Assembly: GCA_007127655.1 (NCBI GenBank)
Contig: SKYX01000343.1
Location: 1-10,028, forward strand
From: Desulfonatronum sp.
GTDB lineage: Bacteria > Desulfobacterota > Desulfovibrionia > Desulfovibrionales > Desulfonatronaceae
Direction of reading: 5' to 3'
Length of the DNA: 10,028 nucleotides
Shown: positions 1 to 6,182 of the stretch, one piece after another
Layout of the letters: each line of letters starts with the position of its first letter
Numbering within the stretch: the stretch's first letter is position 1
The notes under the pieces: generated by a model
Databases searched by the model: none
What the model was told of the DNA's origin: nothing
The model's input: the letters and a program-made list of their open reading frames with translations, nothing else
Made by a program: the position numbers and the translations under genes

Positions 1-222
1 ATCCTGAGCTACCTGCAGCAGGGCGTTCTGGTTCACTGGCCGCTCATCGGCACCCAGTTGGTTGGCATCGTCGTCGGCTCCATGGTCGGCCCATACACTT
101 CCCAGTACATTCCGGACAAGTGGCTGAAGCGGGTGTTCATCATCCTGGCCTTCTATGTGGGCTTCAATTTCATGGCCCGTGGTTTCCTGGGCAAGGATCT
201 TATCAGCCTTCTGTTCGGCTAG
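1..222 (+). CDS. TauE/SafE-type membrane permease, C-terminal end (partial)
   Basis: The frame is open from the first base to TAG at 220-222 and gives 73 residues, the C-terminus of an integral membrane protein. It shows a hydrophobic helix rich in Gly and Val (PLIGTQLVGIVVGSMVG), a short polar stretch (PYTSQYIPDKWLKR), and a final helix (VFIILAFYVGFNFMA) with a short tail. In TauE/SafE (DUF81) anion permeases a Gly-rich helix leads into a similar polar loop with a conserved Pro and a Leu-Arg/Lys-Arg pair, followed by one last helix, so the match in order and character is good. Members export or import sulfite, sulfoacetate and related anions across the inner membrane. The substrate cannot be told from this fragment. 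The start lies outside the window. The next gene on the same strand starts 198 bp downstream. Confidence 0.7.
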   Translation: MLSYLQQGVLVHWPLIGTQLVGIVVGSMVGPYTSQYIPDKWLKRVFIILAFYVGFNFMARGFLGKDLISLLFG

Positions 223-267
223 ACAGGTCGGCTGCTTTCCGGAAAAGATGATCTTTTGTTGATCTTA

Positions 268-297
268 GGTAGGGGCGGTTCGTGAACCGCCCCTACC
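268..297. repeat. REP-like palindrome with 5' GGTAG foot
   Basis: The arms GGTAGGGGCGGTTC (268-281) and GAACCGCCCCTACC (284-297) pair perfectly over 14 bp around a 2-nt centre. In RNA the effective loop would be about four to six bases. No T-run follows, so it is not an intrinsic terminator. A GTAG tetranucleotide at the foot of a GC-rich hairpin is a recognised hallmark of REP elements mobilised by RAYT transposases, and GC-rich hairpins of this kind are common intergenic repeats. Assignment to a REP family is inference, because only one copy is visible here. Confidence 0.6.
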
Positions 298-360
298 CCT
301 TGTGCAGAATCAAAATACATAAGATTGCGGATCATCCGGAGTTCGCCTAACCAGACCATG

Positions 361-393
361 AAAAAAGCTGACGGTTCTCGTCAGCTTTTTTTT
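361..393 (+). terminator. Rho-independent terminator, potentially bidirectional
   Basis: The stem GCTGACG (367-373) / CGTCAGC (379-385) has a 5-nt loop, GTTCT. It is preceded by six A (361-366) and followed by eight T (386-393). This is a textbook intrinsic terminator on the plus strand, and the A-tract would serve as the U-tract for minus-strand transcripts. It lies 138 nt after the permease stop and only 27 nt before the next start codon, so it may act as a leader attenuator as well as the end of the permease transcript. Confidence 0.85.
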
Positions 394-420
394 CTTCCAT
401 TTCTGGGATAGACCAAATTT

Positions 421-1041
421 ATGCAAGAAGTTCACGAAATCCTCGGCTCCATCCTTGTCTGGCTGGATGCGTTCCTGATCTCCACCTACCGCCTGTTCTC
501 CAACCCGGTCAGCGGTTTTTTCTTCGGCACGTTCATGCTGACCCTCTGGTGCACCCTGATCGGCGAGCTGACCACCCTGGGCGTCGCGCGCATAAACAGG
601 AAGTATATCAAGAAGCTGGAGCAGGAATCCATCCGGCTGCACAACCTGTCCGTCAAGGCCATCATCCACAAGGACAAGGAAAGCTATCGGGCCTGCAACA
701 AAATGGCCAACGAGGCCTGGGGCAAGTACTTTTTCGCCACCATTGCCCAGGGCTCGGCCTCCATCTGGCCCGTGCCCTTTGCCCTGGCCTGGATGAACAC
801 CCGGTTCGGCGACATCGAGTTTGAGTTGGCATACCCGATCCCCCTGCTGCCCGAAGTCGTGGGCTATCCGGCCGTGTTCATCCCCATGTACATCCTGGTC
901 CGGATCTGCTTCGCCAAGCTCAAGCCCTGGCTGCCCTTTTTCCACGGCGACGACGCGCCCAAGCTGCGCCGTCCAGGGCAGGAAGAGGAAAAAATGATTA
1001 CCTGGGCGGATGTGGACAAGCACAAGGGGTTGCCGGGGTGA
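421..1041 (+). CDS. Three-helix membrane protein, possibly Oxa1/DUF106-like
   Basis: A 206-residue integral membrane protein that I do not recognise by name. Likely membrane segments are at about residues 30-54, 103-125 and 145-165. Between the first and second lies a long, highly charged stretch (about 57-102, with RINRKYIKKLEQESIRLHNL) that should form a coiled coil or helical hairpin. The tail (about 170-206) is hydrophilic and charged. One helix, a cytoplasmic charged hairpin, then two helices is the topology of small Oxa1-superfamily proteins (DUF106, EMC3/TMCO1), which assist membrane protein insertion; this is a resemblance in architecture only. An in-frame stop at 409-411 leaves ATG 421 as the most upstream start. 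No good Shine-Dalgarno precedes it; GGGA at 405-408 is rather far. The gene follows the TauE-type permease in the same direction, with a terminator hairpin between them, so a link to that permease is possible but unproven. Confidence 0.8.
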   Translation: MQEVHEILGSILVWLDAFLISTYRLFSNPVSGFFFGTFMLTLWCTLIGELTTLGVARINRKYIKKLEQESIRLHNLSVKAIIHKDKESYRACNKMANEAWGKYFFATIAQGSASIWPVPFALAWMNTRFGDIEFELAYPIPLLPEVVGYPAVFIPMYILVRICFAKLKPWLPFFHGDDAPKLRRPGQEEEKMITWADVDKHKGLPG

Positions 1042-1077
1042 GTCAGGCAAGTGAACAGGTTACCGCGGAGCAAGATT

Positions 1078-1109
1078 GATCGTTCCCACGCTGGAGCGTG
1101 GGAACGATC
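1078..1109. repeat. REP-like palindrome, intact copy
   Basis: The arms GATCGTTCCCACGC and GCGTGGGAACGATC (14 bp each) pair perfectly around a TGGA tetraloop at 1092-1095. The hairpin sits in the 81-bp gap between two convergent genes. No T-run follows on either strand, so it is not a classic intrinsic terminator, although it could stall or protect 3' ends. A truncated relative lies at 4029-4050, which supports a dispersed repeat rather than a local structure. Palindromes with a CGTTCCCACGC arm are known intergenic repeats in many proteobacteria. Confidence 0.75.
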
Positions 1110-1122
1110 GGGTAAAGAGCCT

Positions 1123-2538
1123 TCAGAAATTCTGGCTCTGAAGACTCTCCAGCCGTAAAAGCGCCAGAGGCAGCGGCAGGATGGGGGTGTTCTGGACCAA
1201 GCCCGGTTGCCTGGTCTTTCCCAGAATCACGCCGTTGGGGTACTTGCAAACCTGCTTGAGATCCGCCGGGCGCACCTGGGACGTCCACTTGATTTCCACG
1301 GGCCAAAAGCGGTTTTCATGGACATAGGCAATGTCCACCTCGCCCTGGGCCTTGATGTAGTAGGTGGGGAAGTGCCGTTGGTAGAGGGTCGTGGCGCACG
1401 ACTCGGCCAGGGCTCCCGCATTTTTGGGGTCCGCGAGCCACGGCACGGCTTGATCCGTGTACGGGTTGCGACCGGGGGACAGCCAGGCCCGAACGGCGTG
1501 AAAAATGAACGGGTCGCGGAACATCACCTTGCGCGCCTTCTTGGGGGCGGCCACAAGCTTGTCCTCCAGCAGGGCGTACTGAATAAAGACGGCATCCATG
1601 GAGGCGAGCAGATTCAGATAGTCAGCGACGGTTTTGGGGTGGTCTATGGACAGTTCCTGGGTCAGGGAGTTCCAGGTGACCTGGCTGCCGTGGCGCTTGA
1701 TGATCGCCGCCAGAATCTCGCGCAAGAAATGCTCCCGGCGGTCCCGCTTCAGGCAATCCCCTCTGATCCAGTCACTGTACGTGGCATAGGTGGCCTGCTG
1801 AATCTGACCGTGTTGTGCCAGGTCGTTGATGGCCGTTAAAAATCCCCCGTGCAGCAGGTAGGCCTCGAATTCAGCGAACAGTCCGTCCAGCGATGCCGGG
1901 AATACAGGATCGCGGAAAGGGTCGATGCCGAGAAGGAGATCCACCTCGTCCCGTGTCAGGTGCTGTTTCAGGCGCTGTTTCAGGCGCACGGCTTCAAGAA
2001 AACTCAAGGGGAAGAGATGGAAGTCCACGGTGTCTTCACTGCCGCGTCGGCCGGGAAACCGCATCCGGGCCTCTCTGATCACCGCCAGGTCCGAGCCGGT
2101 CAGAAAGAAACCGGTGTTTTCCAGGATTCCCGCATCCGCAAGATATTTCACGCCCTTGTCCCAATCACGGACATACGTCACTTCATCCAGGATCAGGCAC
2201 CTATACGCATCTTCGGGCAGGGCCGACGATATTTCGCTGATCAGGCGGATCAGCGAGTGATGATCGTCAATCAGCTCACCGGTCAGAAAGACGATCCTCC
2301 CGGGGGACACGCCGTGCTCCATCAGCCTGACCATCCACTGCTTCATCAAGGTCGTTTTGCCGATCTGGCGTCCACCGCTGAGGGTGAAAATGCCTGTTTT
2401 TTCCAGCGGAAGTCGATCCAGCAGGGCGGACTGATGGACAAGAGGGCGCGTGCCGAGCAATCGCAAATGCGGATCAAGCCGGGAAAAGGCTTCCGGTGAC
2501 TCATGGTGCAGGTTGTGCGAGGCGAACCGAATGTCCAT
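1123..2538 (-). CDS. AAA_14/DUF4143-type P-loop ATPase
   Basis: A 471-residue protein with the architecture of the AAA_14-DUF4143 family, whose cellular role is mostly unknown. The N-terminal ATPase has a Walker A motif GGRQIGKTT (55-63), a Walker B motif CLILDEV (114-120, D118 and E119) and a sensor-like strand FFLTGSD (144-150). These are followed by the family-typical basic stretch and HLFPLSF (174-180). A winged-helix-like region around 284-324 (VTWNSLTQELSIDHPKTVADYL) precedes a C-terminal nuclease-like fold. There GEVDIAY (D402) and PVEIKW (E415-x-K417) give the D...ExK pattern of PD-(D/E)xK enzymes, whose activity in this family is uncertain. The start at 2538 gives the full N-terminus but has no clear Shine-Dalgarno. 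Its 5' side carries a 54-bp palindrome 17 bp upstream that may control it. Such genes are often multicopy and accessory, which fits the isolated position here. Confidence 0.88.
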   Translation of the reverse strand: MDIRFASHNLHHESPEAFSRLDPHLRLLGTRPLVHQSALLDRLPLEKTGIFTLSGGRQIGKTTLMKQWMVRLMEHGVSPGRIVFLTGELIDDHHSLIRLISEISSALPEDAYRCLILDEVTYVRDWDKGVKYLADAGILENTGFFLTGSDLAVIREARMRFPGRRGSEDTVDFHLFPLSFLEAVRLKQRLKQHLTRDEVDLLLGIDPFRDPVFPASLDGLFAEFEAYLLHGGFLTAINDLAQHGQIQQATYATYSDWIRGDCLKRDRREHFLREILAAIIKRHGSQVTWNSLTQELSIDHPKTVADYLNLLASMDAVFIQYALLEDKLVAAPKKARKVMFRDPFIFHAVRAWLSPGRNPYTDQAVPWLADPKNAGALAESCATTLYQRHFPTYYIKAQGEVDIAYVHENRFWPVEIKWTSQVRPADLKQVCKYPNGVILGKTRQPGLVQNTPILPLPLALLRLESLQSQNF

Positions 2539-2555
2539 GCCCGGAGTGGTTGCAT

Positions 2556-2609
2556 GTTTTTAGTCATTCGTCAATGAATAAATTTATTCACTGACGAATG
2601 ACTAAAAAC
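2556..2609. promoter_or_regulatory. 54-bp AT-rich near-perfect palindrome, possible operator
   Basis: The segment is an inverted repeat centred between 2582 and 2583. Of the 27 position pairs, 26 match; the only mismatch is A2574 against C2591. It is about 28% G+C (15 of 54). Its centre is the perfect 16-mer TGAATAAATTTATTCA, flanked by AGTCATTCGTCA on the left and TGACGAATGACT on the right. Each flank overlaps a smaller imperfect dyad, TCATT-N4-AATGA (2564-2577) and TCACT-N4-AATGA. Nested dyads of this sort suit a dimeric or cooperative repressor such as a TetR-type protein, but no regulator gene is adjacent. It lies just upstream of the minus-strand ATPase start. No T-run follows it, so it is not a terminator. 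It could instead be a small mobile-element remnant or a cruciform-forming site. Confidence 0.6.
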
Positions 2610-3009
2610 GCGGTCCGTGGGCTCAGGCCCCTGTTGCCGCAATGTTCACTGTGCCCGCGAGCAGAGCAACAAGGCGTGGAGCACCGGTTTCGGGATGGCG
2701 GTTTTCTCAATCTCCCCATCATTTTTCCCAAACCACAATAGGATGGGCAACATTTTTTCAACAGCCTTCTTGATTCCGGTTGGTGACCATTGTAGGTTAT
2801 TCAATCAATTCCAAACAAACCTTGGGAGACGAGCCTCCCTGTCCCTCCCACAGCATGGAACAAGCCTTGCTCCACGACCTTGAACAAAACCTGATCTTGC
2901 CGGAGGCCATCGAAATGCTCGTCCAGGCCATCCACAACCCCCCACCCTTCTGGATGTTGTCTCTCAGGACACACTCAGGCACATGGCCGACAAAGCCGGA
3001 GGCCCCGTA
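2610..3009. other. Intergenic stretch with possible decayed coding remnants
   Basis: About 400 bp without a confident gene. The first half (2610-2780) holds nothing I recognise. A minus-strand frame at 2646-2804 (TTG start, 52 residues, including GIKKAVEKMLPILLWFGKND) is open but has no detectable family. The second half holds a short plus-strand frame described separately. No tRNA, riboswitch-like fold or convincing sigma-70 or sigma-54 promoter stands out by eye. A promoter for the downstream binding-protein operon should lie here, because the upstream gene runs the other way. Confidence 0.5.
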
Positions 3010-3010
3010 A
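2780..3010 (+). pseudogene. Possible recombinase C-terminal remnant (very tentative)
   Basis: A 76-residue frame starting at TTG 2780 and ending with TAA at 3008-3010, which overlaps the next ATG by one base. Its middle part (CPSHSMEQALLHDLEQNLIL then PEAIEMLVQAI) loosely follows the pattern after the zinc ribbon of large serine recombinases: a Cys-Pro, a linker, then a helix with L..L...L..PE.IE.LV. The upstream catalytic and ribbon parts are missing, the first Cys of the ribbon is not visible, and the frame ends in an uninformative Pro-rich tail. The frame may be a decayed fragment, a small real gene translationally coupled to the binding protein, or chance. Nothing here decides between these. 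Confidence 0.2.
2998..3002 (+). promoter_or_regulatory. Ribosome binding site deciding the binding-protein start
   Basis: GGAGG lies 7 nt before ATG 3010. This favours 3010 over the in-frame ATG at 2983, which would add nine residues (MADKAGGPV) ahead of a normal lipoprotein signal peptide. Confidence 0.75.
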
Positions 3011-3933
3011 TGCCCAGACATCAACTCATGATCCCGTTCGCTTTGTTGTGTCTTTTTTTCCTGGCGGCGTGTGGCGATCAACCAGAACCAGTCAGAATAG
3101 ACTTGACCTTGCGCGAGGAACAGGCATCCGGAGAGCGCCAGCCGGTGATCACCTATGCCTATCTGCCCCAGTTCTCGCATACTGTCTCCTTCGAGCGCCA
3201 TCACCGCCTGGTCCAGTATCTTTCCGAGACCACGGGACTGAACATTCAGCAGATCTTTCCGGAAACCTTCCATGAGCACATGCTCATGGTCGCCCAGGGC
3301 AAGATCGACATTTCCTATGCCAATCCCTTTGTCTATGCCCTGACAGCGGAGCATTCCGGGGCCAAGGTCTTTGCCAAGATCGTGGAGCCCAGCGGTGAAG
3401 CGGCATTCGGCGGCCTGATCATCGCCCGGGTGGACAACCCGGACATCCGCTCCCTGCAAGACTGTCGCGGCAAACGCTGGATCGCCGTGGACCAGTTCTC
3501 AGCAGGAGGGTACCTGTTCGGCCTGGGTCACTTCATGGATAACGGTATCCGCCCTGAGGACTTCGCGGAAATCGTCTTCGCTCCCGGACCGGGCGGCAAA
3601 CAGGAAAGCGTCATCCTCGGCATCTACGCCGGGCGTTATGACGTGGGTACGGTCCGTGAGGGCGCATTGGAACTGCTGAAGGACAAGATCGACCTGGACC
3701 AGATCACCATTCTGGCCCGCACCCCGCGCTACCCGGGCTGGAGCTTTGCGGCCCGGGCCGGATTGGCGGACGAGGTCGTCCGGGACATCAAGAAGGCCAT
3801 GTTCGCCCTGGACATCGCCGACCCGGAACACCACCTGATCCTGGAAAGCGCGGCCATGCGCGGCATCCTCCCCGCAGCCCCCGAGGATTTCGACGCCGTG
3901 CGCGAGCTGGTCCGCCGGGCCGGGTTGGAATAG
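3010..3933 (+). CDS. PhnD-like periplasmic binding lipoprotein
   Basis: A 307-residue solute-binding protein of the phosphate/phosphite/phosphonate type (PF12974-like). The N-terminus is a lipoprotein signal: a short polar start with one Arg, a hydrophobic core MIPFALLCLFFL and the lipobox LAAC, with Cys21 as the lipidated residue. The mature protein shows the family's landmarks in order. These are the first-lobe strand ITYAYLPQFSH, the segment GKIDISYANPFVYALTAEH (97-115), GKRWIAVDQFSAGGYLFGL (154-172) and GKQESVILGIYAGRYDVGTV (196-215). Members bind small oxyanions or other ligands in the periplasm. No permease or ATPase gene is nearby; a histidine kinase and a receiver follow in the same direction. 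It is therefore more likely a ligand-presenting partner of the sensor than part of an importer, which is inference. The start at 3010 rests on a good Shine-Dalgarno and the signal peptide. Confidence 0.88.
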   Translation: MPRHQLMIPFALLCLFFLAACGDQPEPVRIDLTLREEQASGERQPVITYAYLPQFSHTVSFERHHRLVQYLSETTGLNIQQIFPETFHEHMLMVAQGKIDISYANPFVYALTAEHSGAKVFAKIVEPSGEAAFGGLIIARVDNPDIRSLQDCRGKRWIAVDQFSAGGYLFGLGHFMDNGIRPEDFAEIVFAPGPGGKQESVILGIYAGRYDVGTVREGALELLKDKIDLDQITILARTPRYPGWSFAARAGLADEVVRDIKKAMFALDIADPEHHLILESAAMRGILPAAPEDFDAVRELVRRAGLE

Positions 3934-3990
3934 CCGCCAGCAGGTGACACGACAGCGAAACGTTCATTTCAATGGCCTGATCAATGAATT

Positions 3991-4020
3991 GAGCCACGAG
4001 GCACACGGGGAGCACGGGGG
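3991..4020. repeat. Degenerate decamer-periodic G-rich stretch
   Basis: Three consecutive 10-mers, GAGCCACGAG, GCACACGGGG and AGCACGGGGG, share a CACG core with about 10-nt spacing. They resemble the intergenic 'CCACGAAGAGCACGAAGG' type of filler seen in many bacterial genomes. The stretch directly abuts the truncated REP-like copy at 4029-4050, in the 155-bp gap between the binding protein and the kinase. Confidence 0.35.
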
Positions 4021-4028
4021 AAAGGAAT

Positions 4029-4050
4029 GATCGTTCCCACACTCCAGCGT
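4029..4050. repeat. Truncated copy of the 1078-1109 palindrome
   Basis: GATCGTTCCCAC is shared exactly with the intact copy at 1078-1109. It is followed by ACTCCAGCGT in place of GCTGGAGCGT (one G to A change and a GG to CC swap in the loop). The homology then stops where the second arm should read GGGAACGATC. The copy can no longer form the long hairpin, so it is a decayed member of the same repeat family. Confidence 0.65.
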
Positions 4051-4088
4051 CCTGATTTGAATTCTGGTGTCTTACCAGCAGGTTCTCC

Positions 4089-6182
4089 ATGCTCTCTTTG
4101 TTTCACTACCTTTCCCGCCTGACCTTCCAGAGCAAGATCAACCTCGGCCTGGCCCTGATCATCGTCTGCTTCGGCTTGCTGTTGGGGGCCATCAACTACG
4201 CGGTCAGTTCCAGGGCCGTGCTCCGGGAAGCCCTGCTCCGGGGTGAAGTGCTCTCCGTGAACCTCTCGGCCCGCTCCACGGAGTCCATCCTGTCCATGAA
4301 TTTCCTGCGGCTGACCAACCTGGTGACCGAAATGGTGGACAGGGACGAGCAAAAGGACCTGGTCTACGCCTTCATCGTTGACCGTCACGGCCAGGTCATG
4401 GCCCATACCTTTCGCGACGGATTCCCCGTGGCCCTGCTCCAGGTCAACCAGGTTGAGGACCATCAGCCCTTTGGAATGCGTTTTCTGGATACCGGACGGG
4501 AGCGGTTGTACGACTTCGCCGCACCGGTGATGGTCGGGACCACCCGGCTGGGCACGGTGCGCATCGCCCTTTCGCACACCAGCATCAAGGCGGCCATCGA
4601 CCGTCTGATGTGGATCAACCTGGCCGCCACCGCCGGGGCGACGCTGCTGGCCTTGATCGGCGGCAGTTTCTTCGCCCGCACCGTGACCCGGCGGATCAAC
4701 GCGTTGCGCCACTCCGCGGAACAGGTGGTTACGGGCAACCTGAACGTGCAGATCAGCCCCGCTCCGAGCAGGAACTGCTGGGAAATCATGAACTGCACGG
4801 AGCAGCGATGCCCGGCCCACGAGGACCGTCTGCGCCGTTGCTGGTACCTCGCCGGAACCTTCTGTCCGGACTGCTCCGCGGGCAGCTTTCCGGAAAAGCT
4901 CGACGACTGCCGGAACTGTCCGGTCTACCGCCGCAATGCCGGTGACGAGATCCAGAGCCTGGCCGAGTCCTTCGACTTCATGGCCCTGACCTTGAAGAAC
5001 CACATTGAGGAACTGCGCCGTTCCGAGCGCAATCTGGCCCGACAAAAGCAGCTGTTGAACACCATTCTGGACGTCACCCCGGACATGGTCACCCTCCAGG
5101 ACGAAGAGCTGACCTATCTCGCCGTGAACAAGGCTTTTTGCCGGCACGTGGGCCGGGAGGAATCCGAAATCATCGGCAGTACGGACTTCGACATATTCAG
5201 CGACGAGCAGGCGGACCGCAATTTTCACGAAGACATGCAGATCCTGCTCACCAGTCACCCCCTGTCCAAGGAAATCATGACCCGTGGGGGCAAAGGCAAG
5301 AAGTGGCACCATGTGGTCAAGGTCCCGGTAGTGGAGAACGGCAAGATCATCGGCCTCTTGACAACGGCCCGGGACATCACCGTGGTCAAGCAGTATCAGG
5401 AAAAATTGATTCATTCCCAGAAGATGGAAGATCTGGGGCGGCTGGCCGGGGGAGTGGCTCACGAGATCAACACCCCGCTAGGCATCATCCTCGGCTACTC
5501 CCAGTTGCTGCTCAAGGATTTTCCGGCTGACGACCCCGTGGCCCAGGATATTGGGATCATCGAAAAACAGGCCCAGGTCTGTCGCAAGATCGTGGCTGAC
5601 CTGCTCAGCTTCTCCCGAACCACGGAGCAAGCCGCCTTGCCCATGGACATCAACGCCTCCCTGCGAGAAGTGGCCGATCTGGTGGAGCACATTTTCCGGC
5701 AGAACCGGATTGTCATCAACCTGCACCTCGATGACCGGATCCCGCCCATTTCCGGAGACAAGGAGCGGTTGAAGCAGGTCTGGATCAACCTGTTCAACAA
5801 CGCAGCGGATGCCATCGGGATGGACGGATGCATTTCCGTCACCTCCAAGCTCTGCGCCCATCGTCGCCGCTTGGTGGTGGCCGTGGCCGATACCGGAAGC
5901 GGTGTGGCCGAGGACGACCTGGACAAGATCTTTGAGCCGTTTTTCACCACCAAGCCCGTGGACAAGGGCACGGGGCTGGGACTCTCCGTGACCTTCGGCA
6001 TCCTCAAGGACCATGGCGGCCGGATCAGCGCCATCAGTCCGGTGCCCAGCGAGTATGTGGACGTCTCCCCGGCCTGCTCCGACGACGCCGGGCCGGGGAC
6101 GGTCTTTTTCGTGGAGCTGCCCCTGGAAGGCAACGAACTCCCCCCGGACGAGTGCATTGAAATACCCAAAAAGGAGGCATGA
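4089..6182 (+). CDS. Membrane histidine kinase with Cys-rich HAMP insertion
   Basis: A 697-residue sensor kinase. A membrane helix (about 16-38), a periplasmic sensor of Cache-like length (about 40-172, with YAFIVDRHGQVMAH) and a second helix (about 173-197) lead into HAMP. The HAMP connector is split by a module with eight Cys (230, 235, 241, 251, 259, 262, 274, 277) that carries NCWEIMNC and RCWYLAGTFC, like the 'two-CW' domain of sensor proteins. The second HAMP helix resumes at GDEIQSLAESFDFMA (285-299). A PAS domain (about 320-432) is followed by the dimerisation domain with phosphoacceptor H458 in GGVAHEINTPLG. The ATPase domain has the N box LFNNAADAI (N571), DTGSGV (601-606), FEPFFTTK (615-622) and GTGLGLS (627-633). 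All catalytic motifs are intact, so it should autophosphorylate. Start 4089 has only a weak AGG upstream. Its gene overlaps the receiver gene and follows the binding lipoprotein, a likely partner. Confidence 0.93.
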   Translation: MLSLFHYLSRLTFQSKINLGLALIIVCFGLLLGAINYAVSSRAVLREALLRGEVLSVNLSARSTESILSMNFLRLTNLVTEMVDRDEQKDLVYAFIVDRHGQVMAHTFRDGFPVALLQVNQVEDHQPFGMRFLDTGRERLYDFAAPVMVGTTRLGTVRIALSHTSIKAAIDRLMWINLAATAGATLLALIGGSFFARTVTRRINALRHSAEQVVTGNLNVQISPAPSRNCWEIMNCTEQRCPAHEDRLRRCWYLAGTFCPDCSAGSFPEKLDDCRNCPVYRRNAGDEIQSLAESFDFMALTLKNHIEELRRSERNLARQKQLLNTILDVTPDMVTLQDEELTYLAVNKAFCRHVGREESEIIGSTDFDIFSDEQADRNFHEDMQILLTSHPLSKEIMTRGGKGKKWHHVVKVPVVENGKIIGLLTTARDITVVKQYQEKLIHSQKMEDLGRLAGGVAHEINTPLGIILGYSQLLLKDFPADDPVAQDIGIIEKQAQVCRKIVADLLSFSRTTEQAALPMDINASLREVADLVEHIFRQNRIVINLHLDDRIPPISGDKERLKQVWINLFNNAADAIGMDGCISVTSKLCAHRRRLVVAVADTGSGVAEDDLDKIFEPFFTTKPVDKGTGLGLSVTFGILKDHGGRISAISPVPSEYVDVSPACSDDAGPGTVFFVELPLEGNELPPDECIEIPKKEA
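6171..6177 (+). promoter_or_regulatory. Strong Shine-Dalgarno of the receiver gene
   Basis: AAGGAGG lies within the last codons of the kinase. Two ATGs follow in the same frame, at 6179 and 6182. The spacing is 1 nt to the first and 4 nt to the second, so 6182 is the more plausible start, although an extra Met cannot be excluded. Confidence 0.7.

Noticed and set aside
310..1050. Minus-strand open frame of 246 codons opposite the membrane protein
   Set aside because: The plus-strand frame gives clear membrane helices and a charged hairpin, while the antisense product is Gly/Gln/Asp-rich and runs through the terminator hairpin.
1078..1109. Palindrome as an intrinsic terminator for the convergent genes
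   Set aside because: No T-run follows on either strand, and a second degenerate copy elsewhere marks it as a repeat.
1207..2499. Two plus-strand open frames of about 210 codons opposite the ATPase
   Set aside because: They are antisense to Walker A, Walker B and nuclease-like motifs on the minus strand and have no domain of their own.
2646..2804. Minus-strand 52-residue frame (TTG start)
   Set aside because: The sequence looks protein-like but has no Shine-Dalgarno, a rare start and no recognisable family, so it is not called as a gene.
2983..3009. Upstream ATG start for the binding lipoprotein
   Set aside because: It would put nine polar residues before a normal signal peptide, and the GGAGG site serves ATG 3010.
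3981..5462. Minus-strand open frame of 493 codons opposite the kinase gene
   Set aside because: It is antisense to a gene with complete kinase motifs. Its translation is Gly/His/Gln/Asp-rich without any domain, as expected of the antisense of GC-biased codons.
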